A stretch of DNA of 64,000 nucleotides from positions 62,001 through 126,000 of the forward strand of contig NZ_BMRE01000006.1 of assembly GCF_014648475.1 (NCBI RefSeq). The letters are read 5' to 3'. Each line of letters opens with the position of its first letter. Position 1 is the first letter of the stretch. Shown here in pieces: positions 16,427-24,059 of the stretch. Origin of the DNA: Lentzea flava. Its GTDB lineage: Bacteria > Actinomycetota > Actinomycetes > Mycobacteriales > Pseudonocardiaceae. The position numbers and the translations under genes were made by a program. The notes beneath the pieces were generated by a model. It made no database searches, was not told the origin of the DNA, and saw only the letters and a program-made list of their open reading frames with translations.

Positions 16427-16677
16427 AACTTGCCACCGGGTGGCCTGCGGCGGGGAACGTCCCAGGGATTGACGTCCCCCGTCCGCAGGTTTCCCGTGCG
16501 GTCCGAGACTGCGGGGGCAGCGCGGCACTCGGACCAGACCCGACCTGCCAGGGCGCGGTTGGCAGGTCAGGAAGACTTGGGTTCCTTGCGTACAACGGGA
16601 AATGCGAGAAGGAGTTATGCGCGCGACGGAACGAGACGGTCACAAATCGCGCAGAGGGCAGAGCTGTCCCGTCTGAC
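16427..16677. other. Intergenic stretch between convergent genes with one hairpin
   Basis: About 250 bases without a credible gene. GACCTGCCA at 16542-16550 pairs with TGGCAGGTC at 16560-16568 across a nine-base loop and may terminate the minus-strand secreted-protein gene. Several short GC-rich self-complementary stretches are present, but I match none to a known riboswitch. Confidence 0.45.
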
Positions 16678-17481
16678 TCAGTCGGGTGACGTGCTCGGCA
16701 GCCCTGGAAGGCTGCCTGGGCAGCGACCGTCGCGGCGCTCCTCGACCGACCACCTCGACGGCGGGAAGAGCGAGTTGTGCGACGTCAGAACGGCGAGCAC
16801 GCCGCGCGTGCCGCCGGAGTTGTCGGAGTGGCCGGACGACGCGGAGGCCGTCGCGACCACGGGAGCCTGCTGCGGTGCGGGCAGCGGCAGGTCGTGGCCG
16901 GGAACCGACCAGTTGAGGTCGCTCTTCGGCGACGGCTCGGTCTTGGCGGGTCCAGGAACGGGCAGATCGGGCAGCTGCGGCACGACCTTCTTGACCGGGA
17001 CGACGGGCGGCGCCGGCGGTGCGGGAGGCGGAGCCTCTGCGGCGGCTTTCGCGGCCTTGGCGGCGGCGCGGGCCTCGGCCTTCGCCTTCATGACCTCGGG
17101 CGGCGCCTGGTTCGTCACGGTGCCGGACCGGGTGTTGCTCTGCGAGCCGCCGGTGAAGTCGAGGACGGGGCCCTCGTCCTCCGGCTCGTCCTCGGGTTCC
17201 TGCGGCTTCGTGACGACCGGTGGGGGCGCGAGCTTCTGCGTCCGGTGCGTTTGCAGCACGGACGAGGTGAACGCCTTGGCCCAGCCTGCGGGGTCCTCGA
17301 GCAGCTGCGGCGCGTCCTGGGCCGCCTCGGCCCTGATCTCGACGGCCGGAGGTTCCCCGGTGTCCGCGAACGCGTCGGTTCCGCCCAGCAACCAGGCGGC
17401 GGCGGTCAACCCGCCCAGGGCAGCGGCCCGCAGCAGCAGTGCACGAGCTCCACCACCGGCCACAGGATCACCACCGTCCAC
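16678..17481 (-). CDS. Secreted Ala/Pro/Lys-rich protein of unknown function
   Basis: 267 residues from a GTG. The signal peptide is LLLRAAALGGLTAAAWLLGGTDAFA, with a plausible cleavage after AFA at about residue 39. The body is low-complexity: an acidic-Pro patch (KPQEPEDEPEDEGP), a Lys-Ala helix (VMKAKAEARAAAKAAKAAAE), and Pro/Val linkers. The C-terminal motif SSGHSDNSGGTRGVLAVLTSHN looks conserved rather than random. No enzyme domain is visible. An extracellular structural or cell-wall-spanning role is a guess. It is divergent from the subtilisin-like gene. Confidence 0.6.
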   Translation of the reverse strand: MDGGDPVAGGGARALLLRAAALGGLTAAAWLLGGTDAFADTGEPPAVEIRAEAAQDAPQLLEDPAGWAKAFTSSVLQTHRTQKLAPPPVVTKPQEPEDEPEDEGPVLDFTGGSQSNTRSGTVTNQAPPEVMKAKAEARAAAKAAKAAAEAPPPAPPAPPVVPVKKVVPQLPDLPVPGPAKTEPSPKSDLNWSVPGHDLPLPAPQQAPVVATASASSGHSDNSGGTRGVLAVLTSHNSLFPPSRWSVEERRDGRCPGSLPGLPSTSPD

Positions 17482-17702
17482 CGTTCAGGTCACCGCCAAC
17501 GCACAGCGCCGTCGGAGGTCGACGTTGAGCTATGTCTAGCACTGGTGAGTGACTTTGCGAACGAACTCGGCGCAAAACACTCGGAAGGGCGTTCCCGTGC
17601 GGCTGTCCGGGTTGCCCTGATCAGGCATGAACACCGTGTGTGTCGTCATCGGATCGAGTGACTTTGTGCCTCGGTCCCCTGTGGACCGTGTCGCGCCGGG
17701 GG

Positions 17703-18554
17703 ATGGTGTCCGTTGTGGACGCGCCAAAGCAGGTCAACAGCCTCTCTGAGCTGGTCGATCACGCCTCAGCGGCCCTGGGCCCGGTACACGCCCACGACCC
17801 TGAGGGCCCAAACGAGTGTTTGGTCCGTTCGGGCGAACTGATCGTCCTGCCAGCAGACGCACCCACTGTGCGCAAGCGCTTGCGGGGCGTCTACTCCCAC
17901 GAGGAGATCGCCACCGGCGCCATCCGGATGTACACGAAAGCTCCGGACCGCCTCCGGGTCGTCGACATCGCCCGCGAGGTGGGCGCCACCCCCAACCACG
18001 TCCACCTCTCCTGCCCGATCATGATCGGCACCTCCCGCCCGGTGGTCGGCGGCCACATCCCCGAGCTGCTCGGCGAGGGCACGGTGGCCCTGCTCGACAC
18101 CCCTCTGGACGCCCCGCACGGCGCACTGGTGGCGGGCGTCCTGCGCCACCACGGCGCCACGGTCCGCCCGTTCCCGGTGCTGACCGCCTCGGGCTTCGGC
18201 GACGACCTGACCCTCGCCGCCGCCCTGCGCGCCACCCGCTCGCTGCCCGTCGTCCTGGTCGCGTCCGGCACCTACTCGTTCAACGACGAATGCCCGCCGG
18301 TCCTCGCCGCCACGGGCCGCAACGTCGTGGCCGCCGCAGGCAACGGGGGCTCCACCCGGCCCTGGTGGCCTGCCGCGCTGCCCGCCGTGACCGCGGTGGG
18401 CGCCTCCGCCGCCTTCTCGGGCCACGGGCCGTGGGTGGACGTCGTTGCCAATGGAGTGGACGTGCCGGCCACGGTGGGCTCAACGCAGGCGCTGTGCACC
18501 GGAACGTCGTTCGCCGCTGCGCTTCACGCCGCCACCCTGGTTCCGGTGCCGTAA
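17703..18554 (+). CDS. Compact cytosolic subtilisin-like (S8) serine protease, CHAT-module partner
   Basis: 283 residues from the ATG at 17703; a GTG at 17715 with GGGGG upstream is an alternative. There is no signal peptide. The subtilase motifs are complete: ALLDTPLD (Asp132), PHGALVAG (His139), AAGNGG (oxyanion Asn214) and GTSFAAA (Ser269). Asp and His are only seven residues apart, whereas ordinary subtilases have about 30 between them, so the loops between are deleted. The first 120 residues form an unrecognised domain. It converges with the TPR-CHAT protease gene, overlapping its 3' end by 31 bases, suggesting the two proteases belong to one system. The substrate is unknown; cleavage of a partner such as a regulator is inference. 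Confidence 0.75.
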   Translation: MVSVVDAPKQVNSLSELVDHASAALGPVHAHDPEGPNECLVRSGELIVLPADAPTVRKRLRGVYSHEEIATGAIRMYTKAPDRLRVVDIAREVGATPNHVHLSCPIMIGTSRPVVGGHIPELLGEGTVALLDTPLDAPHGALVAGVLRHHGATVRPFPVLTASGFGDDLTLAAALRATRSLPVVLVASGTYSFNDECPPVLAATGRNVVAAAGNGGSTRPWWPAALPAVTAVGASAAFSGHGPWVDVVANGVDVPATVGSTQALCTGTSFAAALHAATLVPVP

Positions 18555-20539
18555 CAGCTGAACCCGAGGTCGGCTACGACTGCTGCCGCCTCGACCGGGT
18601 GGTCGATGAGCCGGTGAACCCGGGTCATGGCCCTGCTGACTCGCGCGTCCGGCACCGGCAGCACGCTGGCGATCACCGCCCTGGTTCCGGCGTCGAGGAA
18701 CGCGCGGGCCAGCCCCGACTCGCAGGCCGACAGGACCACCACCTCCGGCGGGTGCTCGAGCCTCGCGATGTCGTAGCCGTAGAGCGGGCCGTCTTTCAGC
18801 TCCAGGTGGGAGAAGAGCGGATTGTCCGTGTTCACCTCGCCGTGTGCGGCGATGTGGACCACGCCCGCGCCCTCCATCGCCGCCAGCACGTCGTCGGCGA
18901 ACGGTGTGATGCGCCGGCCGCCGTGTTCTTGTTGCAGCGCAGGCACTTCCTCGTACTCCAGCCCTGGTCCGGCGATCCAGATCCGGCGGCAGGGGCGTGA
19001 TCGCCGGGGCGGTCGCCAATGCCGCAGCGAAGGAATGACGTGGACGCGTCGGCCCAGGGCCGCCCACGGCATCGCGTGCAGAACACCGTCCGGGATCACC
19101 ACGACCTCTTCGGCGTCAGGAAGAAGCGCCTCTGCCGCTGACACGGGTCTGCCTGCCGCAACGGCCAGTCGTGCCTCCTGCACCAGCGTGGCCACGTGAG
19201 GGACATCGCGAAGGCGAGCCCTGCCGTTCACCACGGTCACGGCGCGCATTCGTCCTTTGTGGACCACGAAGCTGACCAGCGGCAGTTCCGGCAGCACAAC
19301 GGTTTCCCGGACACCGCGCGAGCCGGTCGCGAGTGCGAGCCGTCGAACATCGCGCTCCAACGCCTCGACCGGGCCGCCGAGGGCCCGTGCCCGGCGCAGT
19401 GCGGTCAGCGCGTGTGCGAGTCCGGGATTCGGTGGTGGCAGCGGAGACCGCCAGCTCGTCCGGTGCTGTTCCGCCCAATGCAGCACTTCTCGTGCCGTGC
19501 GGGCGAGCCCCAGGGCATGACTCGTCAGCTCGCGGCGTGGCCAGTCGCCGAGGTGCTCGTCCAGCAACCTCAGCCCCGCCCGGCACGCCGCCAGCGCCCC
19601 TCGCCGATCCGACCGCCGCGCCTGCGCGAGCCACCCGAGCGCCCGCGTCTGCACCGGCCCGCGAAACCGGTGGGCCGCAACGGCGTCGAGCTTCCCGGCC
19701 GCGAGCATGAACTCGACGTCAGAGCCCCCGAGCCGCAAGGCCGGGCCTGGATCCCCGTCCCGCAACGCACAGCGCGCGCTCAGCACCGCCAGCTCCGGCA
19801 CGTGCCGGTTGCACCTGCGGAGCAACTCCAGCGCCGGAGTCAGCACGCGGCGCGCTTCGGTCGTGAGTCCGGCGGCGAGCAGTGCCTCGGCGCGATCGAC
19901 CAGAGCCTCCGGCCGGCTCGTCGAGTCGAGGCCTGCCTTGGCCGCGTCCTCGTACCGCCGCAGCGCGAGCGGCAGATCGCCGGCGAGCATCGCCACGAAC
20001 CCGCGGTTGTGCAGGCACATCGCCGCACGCGCGTGCTCACCGATGGCTTGCAACACCGTCTGTGCGGCAGTGAAGTCGGCATCCGCTCTGGCCAGTTGGG
20101 TGGCGTTGCACCGTGCGATCCCACGGCCGATGAGCGCGTTGGCGAGCCAACGTTCATCGCCGTACCGCCGCAACTCCTTGATGACCGCGGTCAGCTCAGC
20201 GATCGCCAACCGCGGTTCGGCGGCGTGGCACAGATGGAGTCCGCGCAGGCATCTCGCCCGCGCCAGCTCCCGGCCTCGCAGGTGCGGTGCCGCGAGGTCC
20301 AGGTGCGCGAGGCTCTGCTGTCGGCGGCCTCGGTCCAGGTCGATCCACGCGAGCGTCAGGTGGAACCGGGCCTCGCCGGTGAGCCGCAGCCCGCGCTGGG
20401 CGTACCGGGCGGCGACGTCGAGGTGGCCGAGCTCCACGTGGGCGACGCTCAGGTCGTGCAGGGCATCGGCACGCTGGGCTTTCGTGCCGCGGACGGCCGT
20501 GGCGTCGATGGTGGCCCGCGGGTCGGCGGTGGCGCTCAT
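18524..20539 (-). CDS. TPR-CHAT domain protease (caspase-like)
   Basis: 671 residues. The N-terminal 350 or so residues are TPR-like helical repeats (ADALHDLSVAHVELGHLDVAARYAQRGL, AMCLHNRGFVAMLAGDLPLALRRYEDAAKAG). The C-terminal third is a CHAT domain, a clan CD caspase relative. The catalytic dyad appears intact: His566 in HIAAHGE and Cys606 in VLSACESG. CHAT proteases in characterised systems (for example type III-E CRISPR Craspase) are activated by partner binding and cut specific protein targets. The ATG overlaps the upstream stop as ATGA, so it is the third cistron of a sigma factor - small protein - CHAT operon. TPRs probably serve as the sensing surface. Confidence 0.88.
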   Translation of the reverse strand: MSATADPRATIDATAVRGTKAQRADALHDLSVAHVELGHLDVAARYAQRGLRLTGEARFHLTLAWIDLDRGRRQQSLAHLDLAAPHLRGRELARARCLRGLHLCHAAEPRLAIAELTAVIKELRRYGDERWLANALIGRGIARCNATQLARADADFTAAQTVLQAIGEHARAAMCLHNRGFVAMLAGDLPLALRRYEDAAKAGLDSTSRPEALVDRAEALLAAGLTTEARRVLTPALELLRRCNRHVPELAVLSARCALRDGDPGPALRLGGSDVEFMLAAGKLDAVAAHRFRGPVQTRALGWLAQARRSDRRGALAACRAGLRLLDEHLGDWPRRELTSHALGLARTAREVLHWAEQHRTSWRSPLPPPNPGLAHALTALRRARALGGPVEALERDVRRLALATGSRGVRETVVLPELPLVSFVVHKGRMRAVTVVNGRARLRDVPHVATLVQEARLAVAAGRPVSAAEALLPDAEEVVVIPDGVLHAMPWAALGRRVHVIPSLRHWRPPRRSRPCRRIWIAGPGLEYEEVPALQQEHGGRRITPFADDVLAAMEGAGVVHIAAHGEVNTDNPLFSHLELKDGPLYGYDIARLEHPPEVVVLSACESGLARAFLDAGTRAVIASVLPVPDARVSRAMTRVHRLIDHPVEAAAVVADLGFSCYGTGTRVAA

Positions 20540-20892
20540 GCGACGAACCACCCGGTCGTCAGCCCCAGCGACGGAACGGTCACGCACACGGGTCCAGGCG
20601 TGATGTCGGCCCTGAACCAGCCCTCGGCGTCCGGGCACAGGGCCTGGACCGAGCTGGGTGAACGAACCTCCACCGGCAACGACCGGTCGATGATCCCCGT
20701 CAGGCGGGTCGCGTCGAGCTGGAGGTGCAGGCGGCCGGCGCCGAGGTGGAACACGAGCTGCCTGGCCGGTCCGCGGACGGGCTCGTCGACGGCCTGCATC
20801 GGTTCGAGCCCGGTCGGGCGGGCCGTGAGGACGGGCGGCGGCGTGTCGGAGCTGAGCAGATCGGCGATCTCGTCGAACAGTGGGTCTCTCAC
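20536..20892 (-). CDS. Small beta-rich protein between sigma factor and CHAT protease
   Basis: 118 residues from a GTG at 20892. Its GTGA overlaps the sigma-factor stop, and its own stop overlaps the CHAT start, so all three are translationally coupled. The N-terminus (DPLFDEIADLLSS) is helical. The C-terminal 75 residues (LVFHLGAGRLHLQLDATRLTG...PVEVRSPSS...DAEGWFRADITPGPVCVTV) look like a beta-sandwich similar to carboxypeptidase-regulatory/Ig-like folds. There is no membrane helix and no HxxxCxxC zinc motif, so it is not a classical anti-sigma factor. It could still bind the sigma factor or serve as a CHAT substrate or adaptor (inference). Confidence 0.7.
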   Translation of the reverse strand: MRDPLFDEIADLLSSDTPPPVLTARPTGLEPMQAVDEPVRGPARQLVFHLGAGRLHLQLDATRLTGIIDRSLPVEVRSPSSVQALCPDAEGWFRADITPGPVCVTVPSLGLTTGWFVA

Positions 20893-21419
20893 AGCTGTCC
20901 CTCCAGCTTCCGCCGCAGCTGGGCGAGGCACCGGCTGCGCGTGGAGCCGACGTTCCCCAGCTTCATCCCCAGGGCTTCCGCAACCTGTGCATAACTCAGG
21001 TCAGGGCTGTGGGCAGCGATGCACAGCAGTCGCTGGCACCGCTCGTTCAAGGTCATCAACGCGGTCCACAGGCGGCGCTGCCGGTCGTTGGTCACGGCGA
21101 CCTCCTCCGGCGCGGGCAACGACGACTCCGGCTCCCAGCGGTCCAACGGGACCTCTCGTCCGCGGGCGCGCACGACGGCGATCGACTGACGGGTGGCGGT
21201 ACGGATCAGCCACGCACCGAGCCGCTCGGGTTGTCGGATGCGTGTCAGGTGCTCGGCCAGGCAGAGCCAGGTGCACTGGTACACGTCGGCCGCGTCGGCA
21301 TAGCTCAGGCGGAACGATCTGGGCACCGACCAGACCAGCCGGGAGTAGCGCTCGACCAGCAACTCCCAGCCCGGCAGAGCTGCGCGGGCCGCATCGAGAA
21401 CCTCGGAGTTCGAATCCAT
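20889..21419 (-). CDS. ECF-type RNA polymerase sigma factor
   Basis: 176 residues. Region 2 is WELLVERYSRLVWSVPRSFRLSYADAADVYQCTWLCLAEHL followed by GAWLIRTATRQSI. Region 4 is LWTALMTLNERCQRLLCIAAHSPDLSYAQVAEALGMKLGNVGSTRSRCLAQLRRKL, with the usual helix-turn-helix. There is no region 3, as expected for ECF proteins. It heads the operon with the small beta-rich protein and the TPR-CHAT protease. It may transcribe the operon itself or a remote regulon. No anti-sigma of the zinc-finger type is adjacent, so control may be by proteolysis or partner binding. Confidence 0.9.
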   Translation of the reverse strand: MDSNSEVLDAARAALPGWELLVERYSRLVWSVPRSFRLSYADAADVYQCTWLCLAEHLTRIRQPERLGAWLIRTATRQSIAVVRARGREVPLDRWEPESSLPAPEEVAVTNDRQRRLWTALMTLNERCQRLLCIAAHSPDLSYAQVAEALGMKLGNVGSTRSRCLAQLRRKLEGQL

Positions 21420-21472
21420 GCCATTTGGAGTCGAACTCCGGTCAGGAGGCTCCCCGGCTCACCCGAAAGTGG

Positions 21473-21516
21473 GTTGTCCACAGGTGTGGAGGAACTCATC
21501 CACACCTGTGGACAAC
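21473..21516. repeat. 18-bp inverted repeat carrying two DnaA boxes
   Basis: GTTGTCCACAGGTGTGGA and its exact reverse complement flank an eight-base loop. Each arm contains the consensus DnaA box of high-GC actinomycetes, TTGTCCACA (21474-21482, and inverted at 21507-21515). The element abuts the stop codon of the aminotransferase gene, so it is also a candidate terminator, and it lies about 50 bases upstream of the sigma-factor start. Confidence 0.75.
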
Positions 21517-22679
21517 TACAGCTTGTGGAGGCGCTCCACAGCCTCGTCGATCACCGCGTCCTGCTTGCAGAACGCGAACCGGATCAGGTGCTGCCAGTCC
21601 TCGGGGTGGTCGGTGAACACCTGGACAGGGACCGCGGCGACGCCGATCTTGGCGGGCAGGTCGCGGCACAGGGCCCAGCCGTCGGTGTAGCCGAGCGGGC
21701 GGACGTCGGCGCAGATGAAGTACGTGCCCTCCGACGACCGCACCTCGAAACCGGCCGCACGCAGCCCCTCGGCCAGACGCGCGCGCTTCGAGGCCAACGA
21801 GTCACGCAGCGACGTGACCCAGTCGAGCTCGGCGGTCAGGGCGTGGGCGACGGCGGGCTGGAAGGGCGCACCGCCCACGAAGGTCATGAACTGCTTGGCC
21901 GCCCGCACCGCGGACACCAGCTCGGCTGGCCCGCACACCCAGCCGATCTTCCAGCCGGTGCAGTTGAACGTCTTGCCCGCGCCGGAGATCGACAACGTCC
22001 TGCCCGCCATCCCCGGCAGCGACGCCAGCGGGATGTGCGAGAGCCCGTCGAACACCAGGTGCTCGTAGACCTCGTCGGTGATCGCGAGCAGGTCGTGCTC
22101 GATGCACAGGGCGGCGATGGCCTGCAGCTCCTCCAACCGGAAGACGGTCCCGGTCGGGTTGTGCGGCGAGTTGACCAGGATGGCGCGCGTCCTCGGCGTG
22201 ACCGCGGCGCGCAGAGCCTCGACGTCCAGGGCCAACCGGCCGGAAGCGTCCTCGCGCAGACCGACGGTGACCCGAGTGGCACCGGCCATGGCGACCGATG
22301 CGGCGTAGGAGTCGTAGTACGGCTCGATGAGGATCACCTCGTCGCCGGCCTCGACCAGTGCGAGCAGCGACGCCGCGATCGCCTCGGTGGCGCCGACGGT
22401 CACCAGGACCTCGGTGTCCGGGTCGTACGACATGCCGTACCGCGAGCGGTGTGCGGCGATCGCCCTGCGCAGCACCGGCATGCCGGGGCCCGGCGGGTAC
22501 TGGTTCACGCCCGACGAGATCGCCGACCGTGCTGCCTCCAGCATCGACTCGGGTCCGTCGGTGTCGGGGAAGCCCTGACCGAGGTTGACGGCGTCGTGTT
22601 GCACCGCCAGCGCCGTCATCTCCGCGAAGATCGTCGACGTGAACGGCTGCAACCTGGGGACTAGCGCTGGTACCCGCAC
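21516..22679 (-). CDS. PLP-dependent aminotransferase class I (DapC-like)
   Basis: 387 residues, fold-type I. Conserved parts are AVNLGQGFPDTDGP near the N-terminus, NSPHNPTG (substrate/cofactor Asn), ITDEVYEHLVFDG (the Asp that contacts the PLP ring) and SGAGKTFNCTGWKIGW, where the Lys in SGAGKTF forms the Schiff base. The overall sequence resembles the mycobacterial protein annotated DapC (N-succinyldiaminopimelate aminotransferase) and also methionine/kynurenine aminotransferases of the YbdL type. Without lysine-pathway neighbours the substrate stays open. Start GTG; it faces the tnpB insertion on its 5' side. Confidence 0.85.
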   Translation of the reverse strand: MRVPALVPRLQPFTSTIFAEMTALAVQHDAVNLGQGFPDTDGPESMLEAARSAISSGVNQYPPGPGMPVLRRAIAAHRSRYGMSYDPDTEVLVTVGATEAIAASLLALVEAGDEVILIEPYYDSYAASVAMAGATRVTVGLREDASGRLALDVEALRAAVTPRTRAILVNSPHNPTGTVFRLEELQAIAALCIEHDLLAITDEVYEHLVFDGLSHIPLASLPGMAGRTLSISGAGKTFNCTGWKIGWVCGPAELVSAVRAAKQFMTFVGGAPFQPAVAHALTAELDWVTSLRDSLASKRARLAEGLRAAGFEVRSSEGTYFICADVRPLGYTDGWALCRDLPAKIGVAAVPVQVFTDHPEDWQHLIRFAFCKQDAVIDEAVERLHKL

Positions 22680-22792
22680 AACGCAGGATCTTCACCTGAA
22701 ACTCGCGTTGATGGAAGTCCATCCGTTCCGGGTCGGTCCTCTGTGCGGGTGCCCGGCAGGACTTGCTCGAACGTGTGTTCTATCTTGGTTCG

Positions 22793-23935
22793 GTGAAGAT
22801 CGTCGTGCAGGTGCGTTTGCTGCCGTCCGCCGAGCAGGCGACGGCGCTAACGGCGACTCTGCGCGCGTGCAATGCGGCGGCGGACCGAGCCTCGCGGGTT
22901 GCCTTTGAGCAGAACGTGCATTCCCGCAACGATCTGCAGAAGTTGGTCTATGGCGAGATGCGGAGCTCTGGTCTAGGTGCTCAAGCCGCAGTGCGGACGG
23001 TGAAGAAGGTCGTTGACGCTTACAGCAGTGTGCGAGCGAGTGTTCGAACCGGGAACCCGCACGGTGTTCGTCAGGTCAACGCCCGAAGCAAGCCGATCAG
23101 GTTTCGCGAGTACGCGGCACAGCCGTTCGACGATCGCATGCTGTCGTGGCAGTACAACGCCGGGACGGTGTCGATCTGGACTGTGGTGGGCCGTTTGAAG
23201 GGCATTCGGTTTGCCGCGCACTCTCATCAGCTCGCGACGCTGGTCTCGCATCGTCAAGGTGAGTCCGACCTGGTGTTGCGAGACGGCAAGTGGCTGTTGA
23301 TCGCCACCTGCGATGTGCCAGAACCAACCATGGTGGAGCCGCGCGACTGGATCGGTGTCGATCGCGGAATCGTCAACCTGGCCACCACATCGGATGGGCA
23401 GAACTTCCAGGGCCGCCGGTTGCAGCGGTACCGGCGGTGGCATGCGCGAAAGCGCGCTGAGCTGAAGGTCAAACGAACCAAGTCGGCGACCCGTCGTCTC
23501 CACAGGCGTGGCCGTCGGGAACATCGCCATGCAACGAACGTCAACCACACGATCGCCAAGAAGCTGGTGGCTGTCGCGCAACGCACCGGTCGCGGTATTG
23601 CCCTCGAAGACCTGGGTGGTATCCGCGACCGGGTACGGCCTCGTCGTGACCAGCGAGCCACTCACTCTTCCTGGCCGTTCCATCAGCTTGGCGCGTTCAT
23701 CGAGTACAAGGCGAGGCGTGCCGGCGTCCGGGTGATTGTTGTGGATGCCCGTCACACCTCGCAGATGTGCCCACGTTGCGGTCACACCGCCCGCAACAAC
23801 AGGCGTGACCGCGACCGTTTCCGTTGTCGCAGATGTGGCCTCGCTGGGCCAGCCGACCATGTCGCCGGGATCAACGTGCGCAACCGTGCACGCTCGGCGT
23901 GGGTACCTGTCAACGTGCCCGAACCTTCCGCCTGA
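22793..23935 (+). mobile_element. tnpB: Orphan TnpB (IS200/IS605-type RNA-guided nuclease)
   Basis: 380 residues from a GTG (22793). The N-terminal wedge-like domain starts VVQVRLLPSAEQATAL. The RuvC residues are intact: Asp190 (IGVDRGIVNLA), Glu272 (IALEDLGGI) and Asp355 (GPADHVAGINV). The zinc ribbon CPRCG...CRRCG has Cys326, 329, 345 and 348. TnpB proteins are RNA-guided DNA nucleases that use an omega-RNA encoded at the right end of the element. No tnpA is present, so it cannot transpose on its own. A 9-bp hairpin covers the stop codon, as at IS605 right ends. The insertion sits in the space upstream of the aminotransferase gene. Nothing suggests decay, so the nuclease could be active. 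Confidence 0.9.
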
Positions 23936-23945
23936 ACGGAAGGTT
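23922..23945 (+). repeat. Right-end hairpin of the TnpB element / putative omega-RNA 3' region
   Basis: AACCTTCCG and CGGAAGGTT form a perfect 9-bp stem with loop CCTGAA, which includes part of the tnpB stop codon. Position and shape fit the right-end imperfect palindrome of IS200/IS605 elements, after which the RNA guide would begin. Confidence 0.65.
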
Positions 23946-24059
23946 GATGCGGCCTGTCCGTCACAGCCAGTGGCGAACGGAGAACGCGACCCGGCTTGAA
24001 GCGGTGCAGAGCACAGCGCTCAGCCCTTCATGGTCGGGAAGTTGACGGACAATGGCTGT

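Noticed and set aside
14234..16528. 764-residue minus-strand frame
   Set aside because: Antisense to the MocR gene and the YczE region; composition is shadow-like and no family motif is visible.
16427..16677. Possible riboswitch (c-di-AMP or other) in the gap
   Set aside because: It lies between two 3' ends rather than upstream of a gene, and I could not match any conserved aptamer core.
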